A program made the translations under genes and the position numbers. The notes under the pieces were generated by a model. That model searched no databases. It was given only the letters and a program-made list of their open reading frames with translations, and had not been told where the DNA came from. DNA of 64,000 bases from Nigrospora sphaerica (Eukaryota > Ascomycota > Sordariomycetes > Amphisphaeriales > Apiosporaceae): the NCBI GenBank assembly GCA_018287875.1, contig JAGVVL010000027.1:310001-374000 (forward strand), read 5' to 3'. Position 1 is the first letter of the stretch; each line of letters starts with the position of its first letter. This document shows, piece by piece, positions 31,134 through 41,900 of the stretch.

Positions 31134-31141
31134 TATCACGT

Positions 31142-31373
31142 GGTCCGCCTTTAGGAATTCAAGTTTCAATAGCGCTCCCTGTGACCTAATTCAGCCCTGT
31201 CTTTGTTTGACCCCTTCGGGGGTGTAACATCCGGTACATTGATATCTCTCCTATATCAACAGGCCAGGGAAATTGGAATTTTGGTTCTGTAGCTTAATCT
31301 AACTAATTAAAAATAAGCGGCATAAAAAGTGAGGCTTAAAAAGTCTCGCACTACACTTTTAGTACAGCATGGC
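31142..31373. other. Intergenic relic sequence
   Basis: The right flank of the LINE-2 target repeat (ggtccgcctt), then unassigned sequence up to the family A LTR. No gene. Confidence 0.45.
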
Positions 31374-31560
31374 TGATGCGTGGATGGCATCCTGGGTCCA
31401 GAACTGGAGGGGCAGGATACTCGTTTGAAGGGGTCCTGCCTAGCTGACTAGGCCTAATTTAGCAGATAGAACAATATATCTGCTGCCCCTCGCTGCCAGT
31501 CCTGGCAGAGAGGTACGCCTTCTTCTACACATCACTTTGACCCCATGCTTCACCTCATCA
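31374..31560 (+). mobile_element. Solo LTR, family A (187 bp) with 5-bp target duplication
   Basis: TGATGCGTGG ... CCTCATCA, flanked by atggc at 31369-31373 and 31561-31565. This is the best-defined family A copy and establishes the element ends. Confidence 0.9.
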
Positions 31561-31687
31561 ATGGCCTATACAGAACGCTCTAAGCAATAAGTATCGTCTG
31601 ATATTCTAGAGTACTAGCAGGGACGCGCCATAATTCGCATTTTCCTAACCTATTAGGATAAGGAAGTGAGAAGCCCGCCTCCATGTG

Positions 31688-32608
31688 TTACCAGTCATCA
31701 GGCCAAATCTCATCCGGGTAGTTGGCCTCCATCGCTTTCTTCACAGCTGCCATACATTTCTTTTTATTATAGGTCGCAAGGTCGGGCCATCCATGCTCAC
31801 GATATATGTTCTGTAGCATGGTAGCGAAGCGACGCTGTTCTTCGCCACAGTCGTCTAACATCCAAGTAACCCTGCGGGGGCTATAAGGAATGAACCTTAG
31901 CTGGCGGTATTGCATCTTAATGATATCGAAGAAATCCGGGATAGACCAGGCCGGAATGCTTTGCCGCCAATTCTGTTCATTCTCGGGGGCCCAATCGGCG
32001 TCGTAAATAGTGACGGGCGGAATCCAATCCGGGTCCAGGCCGAAATGCAAGAGCGTAGGGCAATCGCTCCAGTGGATCAGTCCGTACTTTACGTCCAGTA
32101 AGACGTCGGGGTTGTCGCGACCACCAAATGTGAGGCCAACAACGTGGGGTGGTATATCTTCGGGGTCGACCCCTAGAGGCTCCGAGCAAACCCTGAGTGA
32201 ATCGTTAGGTCGGGAACCAGACTCGCGGGCCTTATCGGCCCAGTCGGCAAAGTAGCACCCAGGTAGGGCTTGGCTACGTTGGTTCTCCGGAGGTCGAATG
32301 TACGGTAGGTGCCGGAGCAATGCCACTACCTCGTCTGTTTTAACGAGGTATCTCAGGCTTTCTTGGCTGATTTCCGGCCAGCCTCCTTTGGGCGGCTCGA
32401 CGACCTCGGAGTCATCGAGGTACATGGCTGCAAGAAACGCGTAGTAATCCCGGACGGCGGCAATGCACTCGTCGCGCGAATATTCAATGTCGGTAATTTC
32501 GTTCATCTCCTTCATGGTGACAAATCGGCCGGGGATGGCGTGGTGACGAAAAGGGCGTAAGGACTTTGTGGAGGATGCGATGGCGCAGATATTCAGTGGA
32601 CGGTTCAA
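31688..32608 (-). CDS. Uncharacterised protein, up to 306 aa
   Basis: An uninterrupted ORF. The more likely start is the ATG at 32515 (MKEMNEITDIEYSRDE), giving 275 residues; the longer form adds 31 residues of basic N-terminus. It is acidic and Trp/Pro-rich, soluble, with motifs DPEDIPPHVVGLTFGG and PDFFDIIKMQYRQLRF, and ends NYPDEIWPDDW. It resembles lineage-specific fungal hypothetical proteins; no domain is recognised. It lies between two family A LTRs, so it may be a host gene trapped in the TE island. Confidence 0.6.
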   Translation of the reverse strand: MNRPLNICAIASSTKSLRPFRHHAIPGRFVTMKEMNEITDIEYSRDECIAAVRDYYAFLAAMYLDDSEVVEPPKGGWPEISQESLRYLVKTDEVVALLRHLPYIRPPENQRSQALPGCYFADWADKARESGSRPNDSLRVCSEPLGVDPEDIPPHVVGLTFGGRDNPDVLLDVKYGLIHWSDCPTLLHFGLDPDWIPPVTIYDADWAPENEQNWRQSIPAWSIPDFFDIIKMQYRQLRFIPYSPRRVTWMLDDCGEEQRRFATMLQNIYREHGWPDLATYNKKKCMAAVKKAMEANYPDEIWPDDW

Positions 32609-32736
32609 GGCCAGCCAAGGAGGAGACGCGCCAAATTATATCCTTGCCAAGCACGGGCTTTCAGGCGCTAAGCGGTGTCCCATCCGATATGCCCCACTCT
32701 CGCCCATGGTTCTGGTGGGACAGTTTGCAGGGATAC

Positions 32737-32902
32737 TGATGAGGTGAATCATGGGGTCAAAGTGATGTGTAGAAGAAGGCGTGCCTCACTGCCAGCACTG
32801 GCAGCGAGGGGCAGCGGATATATTATTCTATCTGCCGGATTAGGCCTAGTCTACCACGCAGGACCCCTCCTGTTCTGGACCCTGGATGCCGTCCACGCAT
32901 CA
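32737..32902 (-). mobile_element. Solo LTR, family A (inverted, 166 bp)
   Basis: TGATGAGGTG ... CCACGCATCA on the plus strand, the reverse of the other copies. No 5-bp duplication was found (gatac versus ctcac). Confidence 0.75.
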
Positions 32903-32962
32903 CTCACTTCTAAATGTATGCTCCGTTTCCTACCATATTTCAGTATCACAAGCGGTTTGTGG

Positions 32963-33159
32963 TGTCACGGCACGCAATTGGACAAGTCGACACCGTCTCG
33001 TATATTGACTGAGGATAGCAACGTGAGGAAGAAAAGAAGGAAAACACACGATGGCTCTGGCAGTCTCAAGGTATCTAAGTACCCTGGGACGCATAGGCCC
33101 TCCCTTCTGCCAGTGTCCACCGCCTGTTCCATCAGTGTACAGTTGCCAGCGCCGTCACA
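32963..33159 (+). mobile_element. Solo LTR, family B (197 bp) with 5-bp target duplication
   Basis: Starts TGTCACGGCACG and ends GCGCCGTCACA. It is flanked by tgtgg at 32958-32962 and 33160-33164, which establishes family B as LTRs. Confidence 0.9.
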
Positions 33160-33344
33160 TGTGGCACCAACAATGAAGACATTACTTAAAGGATGCATGG
33201 AATAGTGTGGTATTAGAACTCGAACGAGGATCCAGTTCGTACTTATCCCCGGATAGTGACGTGGTAGAAGAGGGCGCGCTGAAGGCAGTCATATGTGTCG
33301 TGGCTTTAAGTTTGTGTTCTGTCTTTTCGTGACCTAGTATCGAG

Positions 33345-35250
33345 TAATTGAAGCCATGCCGACGTAGTGGCCTATGCTCAGGTTACGTCTAGGTTCCCAT
33401 TGTTCGCTTAAGGCTGCCATCAGTTAAGTGCCCACCCATCTTGCCTTATCCTGTCCATGGGCTTAGATGCTTTCCATATTTACTTTTCGTACAATATGCC
33501 TTACGAGGGTGATTCTGGGAGACAATGAGGAAGAGAGTAATTCCAGCTCCTATGTACCTAAGCTTATACCGACCAAGCATGTGAACCACGACCATCCCAA
33601 CCCCGCGACCATTCCAACACCGAGACCATGCAACAAAACGAACGCAAGTCGAAAGTGACAAGAAAACCCAAAAAGGAACCGATAGCGTAAAGGCTTGCAT
33701 CCGGGACCAAGCCGGCACCCATGACTTTGCCCTTAGAACCTAGCAGCCGCAGCCCTCGGCGCTGATGTGGAACGAGTTCCCGACGCACTCCGAGTCGGCA
33801 CTGCATTGGACCCAGTCCTCGCTCTCCCTCGTCCGGGCCATCCAGGCCCACCACGTTAGTTCCTTGTCGTTGCAAGCGGACCAACAGTAGCCCTTCCAGC
33901 ATCCGGCCCCCTTCTTCAGAGGTTCGCAGTTATCTGTTTCGGAGCGTTAGCGCTTGAATTGTCAAGGAGAGAGAGAAAGGCACAGGGGTGCAATGTGCCA
34001 CATACCCTTGTTTCCCGCGAACGTCGTGGATATCGAGAAGCCCAGGTCGGCAGTGCTCATGGCGAGACCGGCAGCATCCCACTTCCAATCTGAGCTGCCG
34101 CCGTTGCCATTGTTGGGCTTGCTGGGCTTGTTAGGCTTGTTAGGCTTGCCGAAGTTGGGCTTCCAACCGGGCTCGGGCAGGGCGTTGGCAACCGTGGCGG
34201 CGAGGAGAAACATGGCGATAGCGTTAAACTGCATGTTGATAACGAGGAGAAGGGCTTTTTATGGTTGTGAGGTGTCAAGGTGTGTATAGAGGCAAATAGC
34301 TTAGAAAGCAGAAGTCCTAACGTGAGCTAGAAGAGGATAAAACTGTAGGAAAGTGATTGAACGGCTGAATAGTTAAGTTGTTCGGATGGTTGGATGGCTG
34401 GATGATTGATGCAGTGTCGGAATAAATAGGAACCGAAGAGATGCAAAGTTGGATTATATAGAAGAGCTCGCGACACAACTGGACCTACATCTTCACTAAA
34501 TACAGCACTATTCCTGGAGTTGCACATATCAGTACGTAGTAAGCTTTGAATGCCTTTTAAAGCAGGTCTCCTTTATCCGCTAACCGTACACGGCAACCGG
34601 GTGGGTCGTCAGTGGAGCTGTAAAGGGTAAAGCATATACATGGTTTGTCGGCTTAGCCCCTCCCAGTAAGCTAGAGATTACAGTAAGGGACTAGGCGCGG
34701 CTCCCCATAATAAGCCGCTCCTTACACCCCTGGGTTAATCCCCTGGCACGAACCCTTTAGGGCGTGGAGTGGTGGAGCAATTAAGGGCAAAGTAAGAAAA
34801 AATAGCTTTAAAGGCCTATTCGCATGCTCCTACCGCGGCAGAAACGACGATATCTCCACTACTGCGCGTTTTCGATTAGCTTTAACGTTGTACAGCAGGT
34901 GTTCGGCCACATAAGTAGTGTTTTAGCTTTAGTAGGGCAGAAATGTTAGTTTTCAGTAGCTGGATCCGCCCTTTCCCAATAGAACTTTTCGAAAACTCCT
35001 CTTCTCACTATCCCCTGTATCTAGCCCTTTAGTCCTAAGGATCAGCCATTTAGACGACATAGGCTACGTCGGTCAGCCAGTAAGACCAGAAGATGCGCTA
35101 TTAAGAATATTACTACGGAGGAATAAGGTGGCACGATTCCCGATCGGGCGGTAAGCTGGGGGTGGCTATGTTCGGAGCCTTTACCTAGCAGTCCTAACAG
35201 GAATAGAACAGACTAGCAAGGATATATATGCCCTTAAAGGAGTTTATTGG
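33345..35250. repeat. Duplicated unit, copy 2 (empty site for LINE-1)
   Basis: A 1906-bp sister of 1674-8446 without the LINE. The single 14-mer target is at 33566-33579. Differences from copy 1 are single-base and mostly transitions. The part from 34235 to 35250 has no gene other than the promoter region of the small secreted protein. Confidence 0.92.
33740..34234 (-). CDS. Small secreted Cys-rich protein, copy 2 (exons 34006-34234 and 33740-33933)
   Basis: Same structure as copy 1 shifted by 26804 bp: exon 1 34234-34006, intron 34005-33934, exon 2 33933-33740. No amino-acid difference from copy 1 was seen in the 140 residues, although the flanking sequence has drifted. The signal peptide, KPN-rich linker and eight-cysteine pattern are all retained. 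The LINE 3' of copy 1 is absent here, so this copy keeps its original downstream sequence. Function unknown. Confidence 0.8.
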
Positions 35251-35436
35251 CGCTTATCACCGCGCTAGTGGGAGCACACCCTAATAAACTGCACCACGCT
35301 GTCCCAGCAGGGAACTGGGCAAAAGGGTTAGAATCCGAAGACTAGGAGACTTTAGATCTATTAGGGTTTATCTGCTAGTCAGCCACATCCGTGACAAGTT
35401 CTGTCAGGGGGTTTTACGAGCTAAAAACTACGGGTT

Positions 35437-35642
35437 TGTTACAGTATAGGTACATAGGTACAAGGGCATGGGAATGCATGGACCACTGGCCGGTGGTACG
35501 TACCGCCGCTGGCTGGATATATTCCTGCCAAACAGTGACTGACAGGAGCCTGTTCCTCTTCTTTTCCTCTTCACCTGTAGTTTTCGCATCTCAATAGAAC
35601 CTTCAGGGCATCACCAGATCCCTTGTTCCTTGAACCGTGACA
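35437..35642 (+). mobile_element. Solo LTR, family C (206 bp)
   Basis: TGTTACAGTA ... AACCGTGACA, closely matching 24160-24375. The flanks (gggtt and ctgct) do not match, so the insertion context has been rearranged. It abuts the second hairpin repeat copy. Confidence 0.8.
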
Positions 35643-35905
35643 CTGCTATCTAATCAGGAAGCCTCCTGATTAGATTATCAGTGATGCGTGGTCAGGGTAG
35701 GTAGCTCATGATACTGGAGTGCGTTATCCTGTTTGGTGGGGTCCTAACACCCCACCTGGATCGCACTATAGGTAGATTCCTGCCCCACCGGCCACTTCGT
35801 GGCAGGCCTCACTAATACTCATCTCTCTTCTGCTACTCCCCCAGTCAACGACTCATCAATCAGATAATATCTGTCCTCCTCGACGTTGCACAATAATTAT
35901 CACGT
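35643..35905. repeat. Hairpin repeat, copy 2, split by solo LTR
   Basis: The left half (35643-35681) contains ctaatcaggaagcctcctga. The right half (35859-35905) contains the sequence up to the LINE-2 target attatcacgt. It corresponds to 29668-29744. Confidence 0.75.
35682..35858. mobile_element. Solo LTR, family E (177 bp) with 5-bp target duplication
   Basis: TGATGCGTGGTCAGG ... CGACTCATCA, flanked by atcag at 35677-35681 and 35859-35863. The uninterrupted hairpin copy at 29.7 kb shows the empty site (catcagataat). The first ten bases equal family A, but the interior is unrelated. Confidence 0.85.
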
Positions 35906-36674
35906 CGGCACGGAGTGGGGGGAGGACAGCTGGCCGATGAGGTTCCATCGGCTTAAGCTGACCGGCTCGGCAGACCGAACAGCATACTGGGGATGGTTAA
36001 TGCGGAAACCCGCAGAGTTCCAGAAGTTCGTCGAGAGTACGAGATACTTCGAGTTCAGCCCGCCTATCCGGGAGCAGGCGTGGTGCTGTCGCGACCGGCG
36101 ACGGCCAGCTACACCAGATCCAGGCCAGCTACACCAGATCCAGGCGACGAACAGTCAGACCTAGAGACGGTTATGCCCCTGGCATACGCCCCCAGGACTG
36201 AATAAGACAAGCGCACACGAGGAGCAGGGGGGAGAGACAGGCCACAGGCGGGGACATAAGAGGGCTCTTCGCCCGCTAGAAGAGGGGCGCCTAGCGAGGC
36301 TCAGTAGAGGAGGCGCGAAGATAGAAAGCGGGGACAGAAAACCACAAAAACAACACCAACAACAGCCACCAGGCAAAAGACACCAGCGCAACCTAGCGCA
36401 GCCATATACGGCTCCGGAATACACAAGAGTTAGGATGCCTCCAAAGGGCTAGCACCTAACTACGGCGGGCCCCAGTTCAACACTAGGGGCAGAGAACACG
36501 AGACGAGAGAAGAGGCTGGAAGGCTGGATGTCGAGTCGGAAGGTCAGAGAAATGATCAGCCAACAAGGCACGGAGTGGCTTCTGTCAGCTTGCCACGTCA
36601 CATGTCCCCTGGGAGATAAGTAAATAAACCACGGTACCAGCGGTTCTACGCCGACGTTAAACAAAAAAAAAAAC

Positions 36675-36716
<42 letters not shown>
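35906..36716 (+). mobile_element. LINE-2 copy B, 5'-truncated
   Basis: An 811-bp 3' fragment whose 5' end corresponds to position 30335 of copy A. It is flanked by the 10-bp duplication attatcacgt (35896-35905 and 36717-36726) and has a long (CA)n tail. The residual ORF2 end runs to 36164 and keeps the same 20-bp internal tandem duplication as copy A. It is highly similar to copy A. Confidence 0.88.
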
Positions 36717-36718
<2 letters not shown>

Positions 36719-36882
36719 TATCACGTGGTCCGCCTTGGGACTTCACGTATCACAATGCCAGTAGGTAGCAATGACGGCAGGTAGCATATTGTCGGCTGTG
36801 CACTATCGTCGGAAGGCCCATCATAACTAATAGGTGTCTTCCACGAACTACGGTCGCATTCGTTCGTATAGAAGACAAGCTA

Positions 36883-38810
36883 AGCTAGGGGGTCGATCAA
36901 GGGACAGGCCCATCAAACCGCCACGCGTTTTAAGACATCGCCATGTAACATTAAAGCAAACAAAACCAATTATCTTAACAACCACAATAGATACAGACAG
37001 ACCGATTAGCTCAAAGAGACTGTTATCTTCTCCTCTATGTCAGAAATGCTTTCTGCAACCGAACTTCCCGACGCGATCGATGGCGACTGCGCAGTGACCG
37101 CACCAGCCTCACCACCAGGTGTCGCCGAGTCCTCCTTGACTTTGCGAACGTCTAGCATGGTCACGAATCGCTCTTGAGCAGTTTTCTGGACCTTGCGACG
37201 TTTTTGGGGCTTCTGGAGATCCAGAGCAGCAGCCAATTGGTCGCGTTCATGCTTAAGGCTGGAGATCTCGGCGCTTGCAAGGTCTAAGGCCTTTCCGGTC
37301 TTCCTGAAGACCTGGCGTAAGGTGGCATTGCTGTACACTGAGTTAACCACACGCAATTCGTGATGGATGTGCTGTATCTGCCTTGAAGACCTTGGGGTCT
37401 TAACGTCCATAGCGGACATCTCCGACAGCAGGGGTCCTCTGGCAGCTGCAGAACGCTCCAAGTTGACCCTCCGGCCTGTCCTGGTCCCTTTGCCTTGCCA
37501 GTCGGCTGTTAATGGCCTTGAGGGGGTCCTTTGGATAGATACCGGTCGCTTTCCAGCCTGTGGCAATGTGCTCTGGAGTCAGGGCTTCCTTCCGAGCCTT
37601 TTTCCAGGCCTCCAGGAACTCCGGTTTCTTTGGCGTCATCGTTAGACTAGACACGCAGGCCTGGCGAAGGTGTTTCCGGTACGCGCGCTTCAACACCGAA
37701 AAGGGGCCAAGGTCTAGAGGCTGGAGGACCTGCGAGGTGTGTGCCGGAAGGAAGTTCAGCCAGACCTTAGCCTTAAAACACTCCAATATGAACTCCTCGC
37801 TGCAGTGGCTGGCATGGCCGTCGAGTATGAGGTGGCGCCACTGCTTGGGGTCGTCTGGAGTAGTCTGTGGCAAGAACACCTGTCTTAGCCAGCGCAGGGC
37901 AATTGAATTGGAGGTCCAGCCGGCCTCTGAGGCTTCAAATTGCCAGTCTGCGAAGTCCTCGTCGTCTGATTGAGTGGTAAACCATTGCTGTTGGACCTGC
38001 CTTCCTTAAAGATGACCAGGGGAGACAGGGCTCGGCCAGCTGCAGAGACAGACTCCAGAGACGTCGTCCACTCGCCTCTCGTGGTGTCTAAAGTGAAGAC
38101 CTTCGTGAGAGCAGATGGTCCGATAACAAAAGGGCAGTCTCCAAGGCCGATCTGAGCTCCAACCTCGTCAAAGTTCCATGTGTGCTCCTTAGGGATATCG
38201 CGGATGCGCTCCTCGTTCAGCCTCGAGAAGAACTCCTCGATGTTTTCGCGTGTGGCGCCGTTGACGCGCTGGAAACCCATTCCCCTTGAGAGCATGGTCT
38301 TCAGCTGCGGCCAGCGCCTAAAAACGGCGATGCCACCTATCTCCGATGGTGTGGCTGCTGCCGGACTGACAGATAATTGACTGCGCGAAGAGCTTGAAGC
38401 GGTTGTGCTGAGGAGCCCAGCCAAGTCTGACCTGGAGCAACACCCACTGGACCAGCCAGTGCTCCTGGACCTCACTGAGGGCTTGACGATGCCTTTGAGC
38501 AGTGCGTTTAAGAGGCTTGCACTCGAAACGAGACGTGAGGTAGTGTCTAGAGACTCTGTATTGCTTGGCGACAGACCGGATGGAATCTCCTTGGCAGACT
38601 TGGAGGAGAGCGGCAGCCAGCTGCAATTCATCCATAATAATAGATATCAAACGAAAGAACAGAATGTGGCAATTCGAATGGTATGACTTCTAAATAAATG
38701 TAACCGTAGGTGGTTGATATATTCGGTGTTGAAGCAAAAAAGAAACACCTTAAACTGTCGCCAGACGCGTGGCGGTTTGATGGGCCTGTCCCTTGATCGA
38801 CCCCCTAGCT
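36883..38810 (-). mobile_element. pogo/Fot1-family DNA transposon with 46-bp terminal inverted repeats
   Basis: A 1928-bp element flanked by TA (36881-36882 and 38811-38812). The terminal inverted repeats are identical for 46 bp (36883-36928 and 38765-38810), starting AGCTAGGGGGTCGATCAAGG. It carries one transposase gene on the minus strand with frame breaks. TA target and element length fit the pogo branch of Tc1/mariner. Confidence 0.9.
37006..38650 (-). pseudogene. pogo-like transposase, frameshifted
   Basis: Blocks in order: an N-terminal psq-type helix-turn-helix (MDELQLAAALLQVCQGDSIR, VAKQYRVSRHYL) to about 38320; a catalytic part with the first Asp (WNFDEVGAQIGLG); after a break near 37880-37990, the second Asp (LILDGHASHC) and third Asp (LQPLDLGPFSVLKRAYR); and a coiled C-terminus (LRQVFRKTGKALDLASAEI) ending at 37006. 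The DDD triad is preserved in sequence, but at least two or three frame changes separate the blocks. The perfect terminal repeats mean it could still be moved by a related transposase elsewhere. A C-terminal fragment of a relative lies at 14226-14572. Confidence 0.85.
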
Positions 38811-38962
38811 TATCTATTCGTAACGATTCGTCGATAAGCCTTGTTCTTGAAGATTCCGTCACAACAATGCGAGGTCTATAAATTTGTGCCGCCCCCTAGG
38901 ACCCCAATTCCTACAGATATAAGGAAAGAAAAGACGAGAGCTTAGAAGCCTTCTACGAAGTG

Positions 38963-41900
38963 TTAGGAATGTGACAAATGAAAGAGATAGACCCGACCGG
39001 ACGAGCAACCGAGAACGAGGTGCGTGCCCCGTTCGGTCGCGAACACGGCGGACGCGATCGCCCGGTACTCGGGTGGGAGCCAGAGGACCGGATGCGATTG
39101 CCACTGAATCCAAGCCCCATCAGCACTCAGACCGAAGTCTTCCTGTGGCGCAGGCGCGGGTATTGACTTTAGGAGGAACGTATCCTCTTCCACCGGCATA
39201 GCTTCGTCGATGCGAATATCGCCCCTGTCGGTGTGGATCCGGGTACCGGTTGGATCGAACGCGACGGTGGAGCTGCGGCCGACGTGGTAGGTACGAAGGC
39301 GCGCGCCCGTCGCCGCGTCCCAGAGCCGGACGGAGTGGTCGTCCGACGCCGAGACGACGCGCCGCCCGTCCGCCGAGAAGGCCGCCGAAGTAACCCAATC
39401 GGTATGGCCCTTGAGGACGGCATCGCACGTGCCGGTCTGCGCGTCCCAGAGCCGGACGGTGTGATCGGCCGACGCCGAGACGACGCGCTGCCCGTCCGCC
39501 GAGAAAGCCGCCGATAAGACCCAATGAGTATGACCCTTAAGGACGACGTCGCACGTGCCGGTCTGTGCGTCCCAGAGCCGGACGGTCTTATCGTACGATG
39601 CCGAGATAACGCGCCGCCCGTCCGCTGCGAAGGTTGCCGAGTTGTCGCAACCAGTATGGCCCTCAAGGACGGCATCGCACATGCCCGTCTGCACGTTCCA
39701 GAGCCGGGCAGTCTTATCGTACGACGCCGAGACGACGCGCCGCCCGTCCACCGAGAAGGCTGCTGAGTTGACCCAATGAGTATGGCTCTTGAAGACGACG
39801 TCGCACGTGCCCGTCTGCGCGTCCCAGAGCCGGACAGTCTCATCGTATGACGCCGAGACGACGCGCCGCCCGTCCGCCGAGAAGGCCGCCGAGTTGACGC
39901 AACCAGTATGGCCCTTGAGGACGGCGTCGCACGTGCCGGTCTGCGCGTCCCAGAGCCGGACGGTGTTGTCGTCCGACGTCGAAACGATGCGCCACCCGTC
40001 CGCCGCGAAGGCCGCCGAGTTAACGCAACCAGTATGGCCCTCAAGGACGGCATCGCAAGTGCCGGTCTGCGCGTCCCAGAGCCGGACGGTGTCGTCGTGC
40101 GATGCCGAGACGACACGCCGCCCGTCCGCCGAGAAGGCCGCCGAGTTGACGTCAGAGGTATGGCCCTTGAGAACGGTGTCGCACGTGCCGGTCTGCGCGT
40201 CCCAGAGCCGGACGGTGTGATCATCCGACGCCGAGACGACGCGCCGCCCGTCCGCCGAGAAGGCCGCCGAGTTGACCCAAAGAGTATGACCCTTGAGGAT
40301 GGCATCGCACGTGCCGGTCTGCGCGTCCCAGAGCCGGACGGTGTGATCATCCGACGCCGAGACGACGCGCCGCCCGTCCGCCGAGAAGGCCGCCGAGTTG
40401 ACCCAAAGAGTATGACCCTTGAGGATGGCATCGCACGTGCCGGTCTGCGCGTCCCAGAGCCGGACGTTGTAGTCGTGCGATGCCGAGACGACGCGCCGCC
40501 CGTCCGCCGAGAAGGCCGCCGAGTTAACGTCAGAGGTATGGCCCTCGAGAACGGTGTCGCACATGCCGGTTTGCACGTCCCAGAGCCGGACGGTGTAGTC
40601 GCACGACGCCGAGACGACGCGCCGCCCGTTCATCGAGAAGGCCGCCGATTTGACGCAACCAGTATGGCCCTCAAGGACGGCATCGCACGTGCCGGTCTGC
40701 GCGTCCCAGAGCCGGACGGTGTGGTCGTCCGACGCCGAGACGACACGCCGCCCGTCCGCCGAGAAGGCCGCCGAGTTGACGTCAGAGGTATGGCCCTCGA
40801 GAACGTCGTCGCACGTGCCGGTCTGCGCGTCCCAGAGCCGGACGGTGTGATCATCCGACGCCGAGACGACGCGTCGCCCGTCCGCCGCGAAGGCCGCCGA
40901 GGTGACCCCACCAGTATGGCCCTTAAGGATCGTCTCGCATGCGCTCCATTGCTCCGCCAACTTCGTTTTGTACTCCACCCACTGTGGTGCCTCGTGCTTG
41001 AACAGGTCTCGTATTAAGCTCTTCGTTGGGCTAAGCACGAGTGGTGCGGCGTACGCCTGAAGCGGCCGGCTCTCGATGGCCGGCCAAAATGTTTGCAGAA
41101 GACGGCAGGCGTCTTTCACGAGCGCCTGAACTTTCGGTGCCCCCGGTCGTTCCTTTACACTATTAGCTCGAAAGACACCGTGCTAGGGCGTGTAAAGGCG
41201 TACCTGTAAATGCCGTATCAGCCTCTCTAATGCGTGCATCCCTTCGGATATGCTCTGTAATAGACTTAACGACTCGATCCAGTAGAGTCCCTTGCCCCGT
41301 AGGAATCTGTCGACCGCCTCGTACGCTTGTACGCCGTCGTCCCTCCCCGGAGCCTTAATAGCATCGATGAAGTGGTTGACCCAGTAGACGCAGGAGTATC
41401 CTATTGCCGCCAATGGATTGGGGTCAGGTCTCCGCCGAGGGACATCTTGAATAGGAAAACCTAGGTCGTGTAGCCCGTAGATGTCGCGCTTCAGCGTCTG
41501 GGACAGGGCCTTGATTGACTTAGAGAAGATCCGGCCATGGAGGACGGCTTGCTGTTCGGGGAACAGGATCGCCGAGTGCTCCTTCGTTAAGAAGTCCTTC
41601 GCCGACTGGTGGACGAAGTAGACTGTCTCATCGCGCACCGTAAGGAACGAGCCGCAAAGGCTGACAATCTCCTTTAGCGATTCGGCATCTTCCACCGGAC
41701 TACCATTTTCCTCGATAAACGTAGTAGACTCGGTAAGCGAGAGTGGACGATAGGTCGTTACAACGAGAGCAAGCACCTGCGTACAGAGCTCAGCATCGTC
41801 CGATTCGTAGATTCGTTGCATCATCCGTCCATAAAGAGTATTGAGGCCCGATGGGAAAGACTTGGCCATCTGCAAAGCCTTCCCTTGGCGTTTCTTCTCC

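Noticed and set aside
39260..40990. CRISPR-like or satellite array
   Set aside because: The 126-bp units are translated WD40 repeats without spacers, in a eukaryotic genome.
39908..41017. 369-codon plus-strand ORF and several overlapping plus-strand ORFs in 39.2-41.0 kb
   Set aside because: Antisense shadows of the WD40 repeats; the minus strand gives canonical GH...WD units.
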